A stretch of 64,000 bases of DNA from Polynucleobacter aenigmaticus (GTDB taxonomy: Bacteria > Pseudomonadota > Gammaproteobacteria > Burkholderiales > Burkholderiaceae), in NCBI RefSeq assembly GCF_002206635.1, contig NZ_NGUO01000008.1, positions 62,001 to 126,000 of the forward strand, given 5' to 3'. The position numbers were made by a program, and so were the translations under genes. This document shows, one piece after another, positions 1-8,488 of this stretch. The stretch's first letter is position 1, and each line of letters starts with the position of its first letter. The notes beneath the pieces are model-generated. The model worked only from the letters and a program-made list of their open reading frames with translations. It was not told the origin of the DNA and ran no database searches.

Positions 1-659
1 AATTAGGCACTTTAGCCCTCTCAATTGCTGTTGTAGCGATATTGGCCGCATGTAGCAATACAGCTAAGTTGGCTAGCGAGCCTATGCCTAAATCTGGATT
101 CTTACCAAACTATTCACTATTACAACCAGTAGCCACTAGCCAGTCGGATGTGCGCATCTGGAAATATCGCATCGCTGGCGTTAGCCCTAGTGCATACACC
201 GCCGTAATTCTTGACCCAATTTACTTAAATCAAAATGCCACTCAACAAATTACGAGTGATTCCATTAATCAAGCAAAAGTTGCCCTGCAAGCCTCAATGT
301 TGGAGGCGGTACAAGGTCGCGGAAATATCAAGATCGTCACGCAGCCTGGTCCAGGTGTAGCGCGTATTTCTATCGGTATTACAGGCGCTGAAAGTTCTAA
401 TGACTATTTGAAGCCATGGAACTTCACACCAATTGGATTGGCTGCGAATGCAGCAGCCTTTGCGGGCGGCGTGAACTCCAAAACACCCGCAATGGTGGTG
501 GAAAGCAAAATTGTTGATAGCCAATCAAAAGTCTTGTTGGGCGAAGGCTTGGTAACTATTCAAGGGGAGTCCTTTAGGACTGGTAGCGGATCAGTAGAGT
601 CATTTGTTGCTATGGCCAAGAAAGTTGTTCTTGCGGCAATGGAAACTTCTGCTAGGTAA
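1..659 (+). CDS. Lipoprotein, probably DUF3313-like (5' end outside window)
   Basis: The reading frame is open from the first bases, so the true start lies before the window. The first visible codons give a hydrophobic stretch (LALSIAVVAILAAC) that ends in a lipobox with the lipidated Cys at 51-53, so the product is an outer- or inner-membrane lipoprotein. About 200 mature residues follow, in the style of DUF3313 lipoproteins, with a C-terminal part rich in small and beta-forming residues. No catalytic motif is visible. A TTG at 42 falls inside the lipobox and cannot be the start. Function is unknown; the family call rests on overall resemblance only. It is followed by a small secreted EF-hand gene 10 bp away, and the two may be co-transcribed. 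Confidence 0.7.
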   Translation, partial: LGTLALSIAVVAILAACSNTAKLASEPMPKSGFLPNYSLLQPVATSQSDVRIWKYRIAGVSPSAYTAVILDPIYLNQNATQQITSDSINQAKVALQASMLEAVQGRGNIKIVTQPGPGVARISIGITGAESSNDYLKPWNFTPIGLAANAAAFAGGVNSKTPAMVVESKIVDSQSKVLLGEGLVTIQGESFRTGSGSVESFVAMAKKVVLAAMETSAR

Positions 660-669
660 GAGCGAGCAA

Positions 670-933
670 ATGTATTTGTCCCTGAAAAACTTATCTGCTC
701 TTGCTGCATTGGTTATATGCTTTACGCCAATGCTGTCTTTCGCTGACGATACATCACGCAACAAAGAAATCCAAGAGCGATTTACTAAATGCGATGCCAA
801 TCACGATGGCAAGCTAACTCTGAATGAAGCTAAGGGTTGCATGCCTCGGATCTATGACAATTTCAGCAGGATTGATGCACAGAGCAGGGGCTTTGTCACT
901 ATTGCTGAAATTCAGGCAATGGCAGACCGTTAA
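670..933 (+). CDS. Small exported EF-hand protein
   Basis: An 87-residue protein read from the ATG at 670. A longer reading of the frame would start inside the preceding gene and bury the signal peptide, so the internal ATG is preferred. Residues 1-22 form a signal peptide ending in LSFA, which predicts export to the periplasm. A canonical Ca2+-binding EF-hand loop follows (DANHDGKLTLNE, with Asp/Asn/Asp/Lys/Glu at the coordinating positions). A second loop near the C-terminus (DAQSRGFVTIAE) is degenerate. Two Cys flank the first loop. The family (secreted EF-hand proteins of proteobacteria) has no fixed function; calcium sensing or buffering is inference. The gene is convergent with the PPK2 gene, with almost no spacer. 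Confidence 0.75.
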   Translation: MYLSLKNLSALAALVICFTPMLSFADDTSRNKEIQERFTKCDANHDGKLTLNEAKGCMPRIYDNFSRIDAQSRGFVTIAEIQAMADR

Positions 934-934
934 T

Positions 935-1708
935 CTATTTAGAGAGCTTCGGTAACTTTTTAGAATTCGCAGGCCAGCTCAGCACAATCTGCGGGTCGAT
1001 TTTTAAGAGCTTCTTATTTTTGTCTGGGTAATCAACCCGAGACAATAAATCTGCAATCATGTTGAGGTGTGCAAGCTTCTTATCGTTTGCAATAATTACT
1101 GTCCAAGGCGCCTGTGTTGAGTTGGTGTGCTTGAGCATTTTGTCGCGGGCAACCGAGTACTCATTCCACATCTTCTGAGCTTTTTGATCAATCGGGCTAA
1201 TTTTCCACTGCTTTAATGGATCCTTCGCGCGATCCTTCAGTCGAGCAGCTTGCTCATCCTTGGAGATATCTAGGTAGTATTTGATTAATTGAATATCAGA
1301 TCCGACTAGCAGGGATTCGAATTCATTGACGGTAGCCATGAACTGTTTGTATTGCTCGTCAGTACAAAAGCCCATAACCTTCTCTACACCAGCGCGGTTG
1401 TACCAACTTCGGTTGAATAATACAAATTCACCAGCGGTAGGTAGTTCGGCAACATATCTTTGGAAGTACCATTCGCCTTCCTCGCGTAAGGAGGGTTTAT
1501 TTAGAGCAACGATTCTGCTATCTCTAGGGCTTAAATGCTCTGTAATACTTTTGATAGAGCCATCTTTACCTGCGGTATCTCTGCCTTCTAGGATGACTAA
1601 GAGGCGCTTACCTTTTTGAATCGTGTGACGCTGGAGTTTGACTAATTCAATTTGAAGAAGTCTTAAGTCTGCCTCGTAAGTATTTTCAGAAACAATCGAT
1701 TTACTCAC
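935..1708 (-). CDS. ppk2: Polyphosphate kinase 2 (PPK2)
   Basis: PPK2-family kinases transfer phosphate between polyphosphate and nucleotides (ADP/GDP or AMP depending on class) in the cytoplasm. The 257-residue length fits single-domain PPK2. A Walker A motif (GRDTAGKDG) sits at residues 42-50, and the conserved FNRSWYNRAGVE segment at about 98-109 carries the catalytic and lid-region residues. A conserved arginine/lysine-rich region follows (DRAKDPLKQWKISPID). Subclass (I, II or III) cannot be fixed without alignment. The start at 1708 gives a short N-terminal helix before the P-loop, as is usual. The upstream neighbour on the same strand is the histone-like protein, about 30 bp away, so the two could share a transcript. 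Polyphosphate metabolism and the stringent response (relA in this window) are linked in other bacteria, but nothing here shows a direct connection. Confidence 0.93.
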   Translation of the reverse strand: MSKSIVSENTYEADLRLLQIELVKLQRHTIQKGKRLLVILEGRDTAGKDGSIKSITEHLSPRDSRIVALNKPSLREEGEWYFQRYVAELPTAGEFVLFNRSWYNRAGVEKVMGFCTDEQYKQFMATVNEFESLLVGSDIQLIKYYLDISKDEQAARLKDRAKDPLKQWKISPIDQKAQKMWNEYSVARDKMLKHTNSTQAPWTVIIANDKKLAHLNMIADLLSRVDYPDKNKKLLKIDPQIVLSWPANSKKLPKLSK

Positions 1709-1738
1709 GGGCAGTCCTTATAGAACGCTCAATATTTA

Positions 1739-2044
1739 TTAAGCGGGTGTTACTGGAGTTGCTACTTTTTTAGCTGGAGTTTTTTTGGCAACAGCTTTCT
1801 TCGCAGGAGCTTTCTTAGCTACTACTTTTTTAGCTGGAGTTTTTTTAGCAGGAGCTTTCTTAGCTACTACTTTTTTAGCTGGAGCTTTTTTAGCAGGAGC
1901 TTTCTTAGCTGCTACTTTTTTAACTGGAGTGTTTTTCTCCATCTTGTCCAAAGCCTTGGCAAGTTTGTCGATTAATTTTTCTCTTTCGGCTTCCAACTTA
2001 TCCAATTTTTTCAATAATTGTTTTACTAATTTCTTCTGACTCAT
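1739..2044 (-). CDS. Histone H1-like Lys/Ala/Pro-repeat DNA-binding protein
   Basis: A 101-residue basic protein. Residues 1-38 form a charged, coiled-coil-like helix. Residues 42-93 are ten tandem KKxxA pentapeptides ([15 protein letters not shown] and similar), as in AlgP/PhaF-type and eukaryotic H1-tail-like bacterial proteins. Such tails bind DNA nonspecifically and compact the nucleoid or coat polyhydroxyalkanoate granules; which applies here is unknown. The start at 2044 is chosen because a Shine-Dalgarno sequence (AAAGGAA) lies 7-8 bases upstream; a longer reading to 2152 would have no such site and adds a non-conserved leader. The repeated DNA makes copy number prone to change between strains. 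Confidence 0.85.
   Translation of the reverse strand: MSQKKLVKQLLKKLDKLEAEREKLIDKLAKALDKMEKNTPVKKVAAKKAPAKKAPAKKVVAKKAPAKKTPAKKVVAKKAPAKKAVAKKTPAKKVATPVTPA
1766..1921 (-). repeat. 15-bp tandem coding repeat (KKxxA units)
   Basis: Ten degenerate 15-bp units encode the KKxxA pentapeptides of the histone-like protein. Unit sequences differ mainly in the two variable codons. The opposite strand gives a spurious hydrophobic frame through the same repeats. Confidence 0.85.
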
Positions 2045-2190
2045 GATGTATTCCTTTAAAGAAAGTGCTATTGGTTGAAACTTTAAAAAATGGGCTAATG
2101 CCAACCCCCAATCGTACGTTTTATTACGATTACTTTCAAGCGATTGTGACACTTATGGTCACTTTTAATTTGATGCTACATTGACTCATT

Positions 2191-3375
2191 ATGTTCAAGA
2201 TTTTATTTTCTCTTCCTCGAACCGTATGGCTTATTGGCCTAATTAGCTTTGTGAATGATGCGGCTAGCGAAATGCTTTACCCATTGATGCCTTTATATCT
2301 TGCAACTGTTCTCATGGCGGGACCTAAGGCCCTGGGATTAATCGAGGGTATTGCAGAGGCAACCTCCAGCATCTTTAAGTTGGTTTCTGGCGTGATTGTT
2401 GATCGCACTAAAAAAACCAAGCCTTGGATTGTGATTGGCTATTTCTTAGCTGGTATTGGTAGGCCGCTTATCGCAATTGCTAATTCTTGGACATGGGTAC
2501 TGTGCATTCGCTTTACGGATCGACTTGGTAAAGGCTTAAGAACTTCACCGCGCGATGCATTATTGGCGGATAGCATTCCCTCAAATCAACGAGGGCTGAC
2601 ATTTGGGTTGCACCGATCGATGGATAATGCTGGCGCTGTATTTGGTCCGCTGATAGCGGCCCTCTTACTCTCCATGGATATACCTTTGCGTGATATTTTT
2701 TTATGGGCGGTAGTTCCAGGAATTATTACTGTCGCACTGGCTTTATGTCTAAAGGAGGTGCCTAGAGAACAGCAGGTTGTACAGCCATTCTCTTGGTCGC
2801 TTGAGGGTCTGTCACCTCAATTCAAGCGTTATATTTTGGCTGCTGGAATCTTTGCTCTAGCCAATTCATCAGATATGTTTTTATTGTTAAGGGCCCGAGA
2901 GCTTGGCGTTCCGCAAGAGCAGATTCCATTGTTATGGGCTGCTATCTCTTTGATCACCACCTTATTTGGAACGCCACTATCAGCGCTTTCAGATAGATTT
3001 AGCCGCAAGAATTTCATTCTGATCGCGTGGTGTGCTTTTGCCTTTTTTTATATCGCAATGAGTTTTTCGGGCATCACGATTTGGATGCTCTGCGCTTTAT
3101 TTGGAATTTACGGTTTATTTAAAGCGGCTACTGAGGGGGTGGAGAAGGCGCTGGTAGCTGACTTGGCCCCAAAGGGAATGACGGGTACAGCTTTCGGATG
3201 GTTCAATCTGATTTCTGGTTTTATGCTGTTGCCGGCATCACTCATTTTTGGATGGCTTTATGAATCCTTTAGCCCCCAATATGCCTTTTTGTTCTCTGGC
3301 TCATGCGCCATGCTGGCATTTCTATTGCTCGCTGTTTGGGTCTTTGGGGCCCAAGAAACACAAAACCCCAAATAA
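2191..3375 (+). CDS. MFS transporter
   Basis: A 394-residue membrane protein with about 12 hydrophobic segments, the usual major facilitator superfamily length. Residues 15-40 contain a FVNDAASEMLYPLMPLYL segment, and the loop after helix 2 (GVIVDRTKKTKPWIVIG) matches the MFS signature with D-R-x-K/R. RFTDRLGKGLRTSPRDAL is typical of a subgroup of proteobacterial transporters annotated only as MFS. The substrate cannot be told from sequence. The gene stands alone, divergent from the histone-like gene, with 147 bp between their starts for promoters in both directions. A 7-bp inverted repeat (AACCCCA/TGGGGTT) lies just past the stop, with no T-run. Confidence 0.88.
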   Translation: MFKILFSLPRTVWLIGLISFVNDAASEMLYPLMPLYLATVLMAGPKALGLIEGIAEATSSIFKLVSGVIVDRTKKTKPWIVIGYFLAGIGRPLIAIANSWTWVLCIRFTDRLGKGLRTSPRDALLADSIPSNQRGLTFGLHRSMDNAGAVFGPLIAALLLSMDIPLRDIFLWAVVPGIITVALALCLKEVPREQQVVQPFSWSLEGLSPQFKRYILAAGIFALANSSDMFLLLRARELGVPQEQIPLLWAAISLITTLFGTPLSALSDRFSRKNFILIAWCAFAFFYIAMSFSGITIWMLCALFGIYGLFKAATEGVEKALVADLAPKGMTGTAFGWFNLISGFMLLPASLIFGWLYESFSPQYAFLFSGSCAMLAFLLLAVWVFGAQETQNPK

Positions 3376-3413
3376 ATACCGCATCTGGGGTTGTTGGTTG
3401 GGATTAAGGCTAC

Positions 3414-3599
3414 TTATTCCGGATGGAAGTTGTTACTAGCCATGAAGCTAATTGTGCGCTCAAAACCCAGGATTCGGATGTAACGCCAGGCGATATCGCG
3501 GTATTTGCTATCTAAATAGCCAATTGCGACCTCAGGCGTCCTTTTGGACAAGTCGATCTGTTCAATTGCACGGGCCCAACGTTTAAGTCTTGTTGACAT
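3414..3599 (-). CDS. Small conserved-looking protein of unknown function
   Basis: A 61-residue basic protein read from the ATG at 3599. This start is chosen because GGAGGTG lies six bases upstream; the frame stays open for ten further codons without a better signal. The product has no signal peptide or membrane segment; it is rich in Arg/Tyr/Ile and predicted to be helical. No family is recognised. The strong ribosome binding site is the main argument that it is a real gene. It is convergent with the MFS gene. Confidence 0.6.
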   Translation of the reverse strand: MSTRLKRWARAIEQIDLSKRTPEVAIGYLDSKYRDIAWRYIRILGFERTISFMASNNFHPE

Positions 3600-3712
3600 A
3601 TTTGCCACCTCCATGAGCATACAACGCATGGAAAAGTGACTGAGATGACAGGAATCAGCAATATTTTTTAAAGAAATTAGCTAAATCTGACCAAACTCAT
3701 CAATTTTTACCT

Positions 3713-4111
3713 TTAATCCCGTATTTCGGCGGCAGCACGCTCTTTTTTAGCAGCCTTAGCGCGTGCTTTGATGGGTTTTAGGAAGATTAGCAGGCAAACA
3801 AAGGCCAATGTGCCCAAGGCAGTTTCTAGGGCAGCCAGCCAAAAATTAGCCCCGGTTTCGAGGATGCGAACTAAACCCTCAGTGATGTAAAGCAAGATCA
3901 ACATAGATGCCCACTGCATGGTGTAAACCTTGCCTTTCCAGAGTCCCGGAATAGCAAATAGCAGGGGAATGCCTTTGAGGATGAGCCAGGATCCGCCCGG
4001 CCTTAGCGGGGAGATAAACCATTCCCAGGAAACGCATAGGATGAATAAGTCTACGAAGGCTGCTGTTGCAATCAGCTGGTATGGGTTTTTATTGAGCCAG
4101 TCTTTGAACAT
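3713..4111 (-). CDS. DUF2069 family inner-membrane protein
   Basis: A 132-residue protein with four hydrophobic segments (roughly residues 12-32, 43-58, 63-83 and 91-111) and a very basic C-terminal tail (KPIKARAKAAKKERAA). The QWASMLILLYITEGLVR segment is characteristic of DUF2069. No biochemical role is established for the family. It lies 9 bp downstream of wrbA on the same strand, a pairing common in betaproteobacteria, so the two are probably co-transcribed. Confidence 0.85.
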   Translation of the reverse strand: MFKDWLNKNPYQLIATAAFVDLFILCVSWEWFISPLRPGGSWLILKGIPLLFAIPGLWKGKVYTMQWASMLILLYITEGLVRILETGANFWLAALETALGTLAFVCLLIFLKPIKARAKAAKKERAAAEIRD

Positions 4112-4120
4112 GAATTGCCC

Positions 4121-4726
<606 letters not shown>

Positions 4727-4728
4727 TT

Positions 4729-5589
4729 ATGATATGGGCGATGCGCCTCATTCGGAATCCTCAATTATGGCTCTCTCTTGGAAAAGAGATCTGGGAGCGC
4801 AATCGCGGCCAAAATTTGAAGCAGGTGGCCGCTAGCCTTGCTTTTACAACTACCCTGGCCTTAGTTCCGATGCTAACTGTTGCTTCTATTTTGATTGGGT
4901 ATTTACCCAGCGTGGTGCGTATTAAATATGCCTTTCAGGCTTGGTTGCTCGATACCTATATGCCTGGGGGATTAAACCAGCAAGTCTTTAATTACCTGGA
5001 TCAATTTTCAGCCCAGGCCAAAGGTTTAACTTTGATTGGCCTAATTGGCCTGGTGGTCACCACAATTATGACGCTGGCAGTGATCGAGAACGCCTTTAAT
5101 CAAATCTTTCGAGTGACCCAGCGCCGGCCTATCTTGAAGAAAATTGCGATCTATTCGGCTGCAACGGTATTGGGTCCCATATTGCTGGGAGTGGGCACCT
5201 ACCTGAGCGGCCTATTATTTAGTGCGTCAGAAGGGTGGACGGAGGCACTTAGCTTTGGATTGGGTTTCATTGCAACGGTTGTGCCGGTGCTCTTGGCTAT
5301 ATCGGTATTTTCGGTGGCCTACAAAATTCTTCCTTATGCGCAAATTCAGTGGCGCGATGCATTGAGCGGGGCATTTTTTGCCGCACTCACTTTCGAGCTC
5401 ATGAAGTTTGGGTTTGGGCTATTTTTGACGAATGTCGCCTTTTATAAAACCGTCTATGGCGCCTTTGCCATCTTCCCTTTGGCGCTGATTTGGATTTACC
5501 TTACTTGGTGGATTACCTTGGCTGGTGCAGTCCTGGTTGCCAATCTCCCTAGCATTCGGAGTGGGGTTGTTAGGGTTATTCGTTACTGA
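4729..5589 (+). CDS. YihY/BrkB (UPF0761) family membrane protein
   Basis: A protein of about 286 residues with six hydrophobic segments and the family hallmark NLKQVAASLAFTTTLALVPM near the N-terminus, followed by LWIYLTWWITLAGA-type C-terminal membrane helices. Once called ribonuclease BN, the family is now treated as a membrane protein of unclear function. The ATG at 4729 is taken as start; the ATG at 4741 is equally possible and neither has a clear ribosome binding site. Longer readings would run into the divergent wrbA gene. The basic C-terminal end lacks the long tail seen in some relatives. Confidence 0.85.
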   Translation: MIWAMRLIRNPQLWLSLGKEIWERNRGQNLKQVAASLAFTTTLALVPMLTVASILIGYLPSVVRIKYAFQAWLLDTYMPGGLNQQVFNYLDQFSAQAKGLTLIGLIGLVVTTIMTLAVIENAFNQIFRVTQRRPILKKIAIYSAATVLGPILLGVGTYLSGLLFSASEGWTEALSFGLGFIATVVPVLLAISVFSVAYKILPYAQIQWRDALSGAFFAALTFELMKFGFGLFLTNVAFYKTVYGAFAIFPLALIWIYLTWWITLAGAVLVANLPSIRSGVVRVIRY

Positions 5590-5666
5590 AATACTACATT
5601 TGACCCTTGATTCTATGGGGGCTTGAGAATATATTGTCTTAATAAGAACTCATTGCTGGAGACTAA

Positions 5667-6122
5667 ATGAAGGTTTGTGACATATTGCGTGTAAAGGGGA
5701 GCACACTATTTACGGTGGCTCCAGAGACAGCTTTGCAAACTGCTGTCTTGGTAATGAGCGAGCACGACATCGGCTCATTGGTGGTGATGGAGTACGACAA
5801 GTTGGTCGGCATTCTGACATTCCGTGAAGTGATTGCGGCTTTGGCTAAACACCACGGCAAGTTGGATGACCTTAAAGTTAAGAGTGTCATGAACGCCAAG
5901 CCGCTGACATGCAATATGGAAACTGAGATTGATGAAGTTCGCCGCATGATGCTGGTTGACCATGCCCGCTACTTACCCGTGATTGATCACAAGATGTTGA
6001 TGGGCGTAATTTCTTTCTATGACGTGGCTAAATCGGTTGTCGAAGCGCAAGATTTTGAGAACACCATGCTCAAGGCCTACATTCGCGATTGGCCGGAAGA
6101 GACTGAAAAAGCCTCCTCCTAG
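5667..6122 (+). CDS. Tandem CBS-domain protein
   Basis: A 151-residue soluble protein made of two CBS domains (about residues 8-62 and 72-130), each with the typical sheet-helix pattern and a terminal hydrophobic-x-D/T segment (SLVVMEYDKLVGILTFREV; MGVISFYDVAKSVV). CBS pairs bind adenosyl ligands such as AMP, ATP or SAM. With no attached enzyme or channel domain its target is unknown. It is preceded by a ribosome binding site (GGAGA) and followed after 43 bp by aroC on the same strand. Confidence 0.88.
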   Translation: MKVCDILRVKGSTLFTVAPETALQTAVLVMSEHDIGSLVVMEYDKLVGILTFREVIAALAKHHGKLDDLKVKSVMNAKPLTCNMETEIDEVRRMMLVDHARYLPVIDHKMLMGVISFYDVAKSVVEAQDFENTMLKAYIRDWPEETEKASS

Positions 6123-6165
6123 TCTTGCTCTAGCCCAAGCCCCTGACAGATGACATAATGTGGGT

Positions 6166-7281
6166 ATGTCAGGAAATACTTTAGGCCTTCTCTTTACTGT
6201 CACCACTTTTGGTGAATCCCATGGTCCCGCGATTGGCGCTGTTGTTGATGGCTGCCCTCCGGGAATGTCATTATGTGAAGCAGATTTGCAGATGGATTTA
6301 GATCGTCGCAAACCTGGTACTTCACGTCACGTCACCCAGCGTAAAGAAGAGGACAAAGTAGAGATTTTGTCCGGTGTTTACGAAGGTAAAACGACTGGTG
6401 CGCCAATTGGTCTATTGATTCGTAATACGGATCAACGCAGCCAAGATTACGGCGACATCCTGCAAACATTTAGACCTGGTCATGCTGATTATGCTTATCA
6501 CTACAAGTATGGTTTGCGCGATCCTCGTGGTGGTGGTCGTTCATCAGCACGATTGACTGCGCCAGTAGTAGCGGCAGCGGCGATTGCCAAGAAGTGGCTT
6601 AAAGAACAATATGGCACCGAGTTCTATGGCTATATGAGTCAGCTTGGTGAGATTGAGATTCCCTTTAAAGATGCTGCGCTTATTGAGACCAATCCTTTCT
6701 TTGTCGCAAATACTGAGATCGTTCCTCAATTGGAAGCTTATATGGATGCACTTCGCAAAGCGGGGGATTCTTGCGGTGCCAAGATTGAGGTGCGGGCACG
6801 CAATGTGCCTATCGGTTTGGGTGAGCCCTTATTTGACAAGTTAGATGCCGATATTGCGCATGCCATGATGGGCATCAATGCCGTTAAGGGTGTAGAAATC
6901 GGCGCTGGCTTTAAGTCAGTAGCGCAACGCGGCAGCGAGCATGGTGATGAACTTCATCCGGATGGTTTTGCTAGCAACAATGCTGGCGGTACTCTCGGTG
7001 GTATTAGTAGCGGTCAAGATTTGCGTGTTTCGATTGCAATCAAGCCAACATCTAGCATCTTGAGCCCAAAACAATCGATTGATTTGTATGGCAAGCCTAT
7101 TACAGTCCAAACTAAAGGTCGCCACGATCCTTGCGTTGGTATTCGGGCTACGCCGATTGCTGAAGCGATGCTTGCCTTGGTATTGATGGATCATGCCTTA
7201 CGTCATCGCGCTCAGTGCGGTGATGTGAAGCATTCAGTTCCACCGATTCCAGCAGCTCGTCCTGGTTCTGTAACCGACTAA
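6166..7281 (+). CDS. aroC: Chorismate synthase
   Basis: Converts 5-enolpyruvylshikimate-3-phosphate to chorismate, the last common step of aromatic amino acid synthesis, using reduced FMN. The 371-residue protein begins [19 protein letters not shown], matching the conserved AroC N-terminus, which is why the ATG at 6166 is preferred to the GTG two codons earlier. Other signatures are [60 protein letters not shown] and the C-terminal [18 protein letters not shown]. All catalytic regions appear intact. An MFS gene follows after 26 bp. Confidence 0.97.
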   Translation: MSGNTLGLLFTVTTFGESHGPAIGAVVDGCPPGMSLCEADLQMDLDRRKPGTSRHVTQRKEEDKVEILSGVYEGKTTGAPIGLLIRNTDQRSQDYGDILQTFRPGHADYAYHYKYGLRDPRGGGRSSARLTAPVVAAAAIAKKWLKEQYGTEFYGYMSQLGEIEIPFKDAALIETNPFFVANTEIVPQLEAYMDALRKAGDSCGAKIEVRARNVPIGLGEPLFDKLDADIAHAMMGINAVKGVEIGAGFKSVAQRGSEHGDELHPDGFASNNAGGTLGGISSGQDLRVSIAIKPTSSILSPKQSIDLYGKPITVQTKGRHDPCVGIRATPIAEAMLALVLMDHALRHRAQCGDVKHSVPPIPAARPGSVTD

Positions 7282-7307
7282 TTCAATAAATTAAGCCAAG
7301 AAAAAAA

Positions 7308-8465
7308 ATGACACCTTCCGTGCGTTGGGCCTTCGGGTCCTTTTTCTTTTTATATTTTGCCTATGTTGGTTTAGTTTCTCCATTTGCTAGTCTATTTTTC
7401 TTAGATCGCGGTTTTAGCGTCATTGAGATTGCGGTCTTGATGTCCATGCTGCAAATCACCCGAATTGTTGGGCCATTCTCTTGGGGCTGGTTATCGGACT
7501 ATCTCTCCAATCGTATTAGCATTATTCGTTTCTGCGCTTGCTTGGCCGCAGTAGTTTTTCTTTCGATCTTTTTCCTGCAAAGTTATGCCGCATTCTTTGT
7601 TTGGATGTTTGTGCTCCACACTATTTTGAGTAGCCTGATGCCATTAGGTGAATCGGCTACTGTGCATGCCTTATTTAAAGACAACTCTTTTGATAAGCGG
7701 TATGGGCGTTTGCGCTTATGGGGCTCCATTGGTTTTATTGCCATGGTACTTTTTGCAGGGGAATTATTTCAGCGCGAAGGTATTGAACTTTACCCAATAG
7801 TGGGTGCGGTGATATTAACCTTCTTAGCATTCGTCACCTTTCGTTTGTACGAACCTAAGATGGAGCGTCGAAAAATGGTGAAGGGCGAGCTCTTAGTCGT
7901 TTTATTTAATCCTGATGTGCGCTGGTTTTTGCTGTCAGGATTCTTCATGATCTTTGCGCATGCTGCTTTGTATGTTTTTTATTCACTTTATTTAGCTGAT
8001 TTGGGGTACGACAAATTCCAAATCGGTTTGTTCTGGGCTCTTGGCGTTGCCGCTGAAGTTATTTTCTTTTACTACCAAAGCAAGGTGCTCAGTCGCCTCG
8101 ATGCAGAAGTAGTGCTCCAAATCGCTTTTGGTATTGGCGTATTTCGATTTATCTTGATTGCTTTCTTCCCGGTCACCTGGGTTTTAATCGCCGCGCAACT
8201 CATGCACGCGGGCACTTTTGGTGCGCACCATAGTGCCGCGACCAAGTTACTGCAACGCTGGTTTACCGGACCATTACAAGCGCGTGGACAGGCGTTGATG
8301 GCAACAGTGTCTTATGGATTGGGTGGAACATTAGGCGGTTTAGTTGCGGGTTGGTTATGGGATGCAACTCAGCCACGCAATGTGTTTGTGATGTCAGCCT
8401 TAGCCTGTGGTCTAGCGGGTATGGCGATTCAGAAGATGCGTCCTCGCCACCGCCAAGCTCAGTAA
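7308..8465 (+). CDS. MFS transporter, HcaT / 3-phenylpropionate-transporter-like
   Basis: A 385-residue membrane protein with about 12 hydrophobic segments. The first helix region (WAFGSFFFLYFAYVGLVSP) and the GPFSWGWLSDYLSNR loop are typical of the PPP-family MFS group that includes E. coli HcaT and nucleoside-type permeases. The substrate cannot be assigned. It sits just after aroC and is probably on the same transcript. It is convergent with the ETF-QO gene, 23 bp apart. Confidence 0.85.
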   Translation: MTPSVRWAFGSFFFLYFAYVGLVSPFASLFFLDRGFSVIEIAVLMSMLQITRIVGPFSWGWLSDYLSNRISIIRFCACLAAVVFLSIFFLQSYAAFFVWMFVLHTILSSLMPLGESATVHALFKDNSFDKRYGRLRLWGSIGFIAMVLFAGELFQREGIELYPIVGAVILTFLAFVTFRLYEPKMERRKMVKGELLVVLFNPDVRWFLLSGFFMIFAHAALYVFYSLYLADLGYDKFQIGLFWALGVAAEVIFFYYQSKVLSRLDAEVVLQIAFGIGVFRFILIAFFPVTWVLIAAQLMHAGTFGAHHSAATKLLQRWFTGPLQARGQALMATVSYGLGGTLGGLVAGWLWDATQPRNVFVMSALACGLAGMAIQKMRPRHRQAQ

Positions 8466-8488
8466 CTAAATAATCACAGCGGTAATTT

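Noticed and set aside
1766-1921. CRISPR-like array
   Set aside because: The units are contiguous 15-bp codon repeats without spacers, inside an open frame.
1785-2039. Repetitive hydrophobic frame on the plus strand in the histone-like gene
   Set aside because: It is the complement of the KKxxA codons; the minus-strand reading has a ribosome binding site and a recognised composition.
3354-3400. Terminator after the first MFS gene (AACCCCA/TGGGGTT)
   Set aside because: The 7-bp stem encloses a 15-base loop and is not followed by a T-run on either strand.
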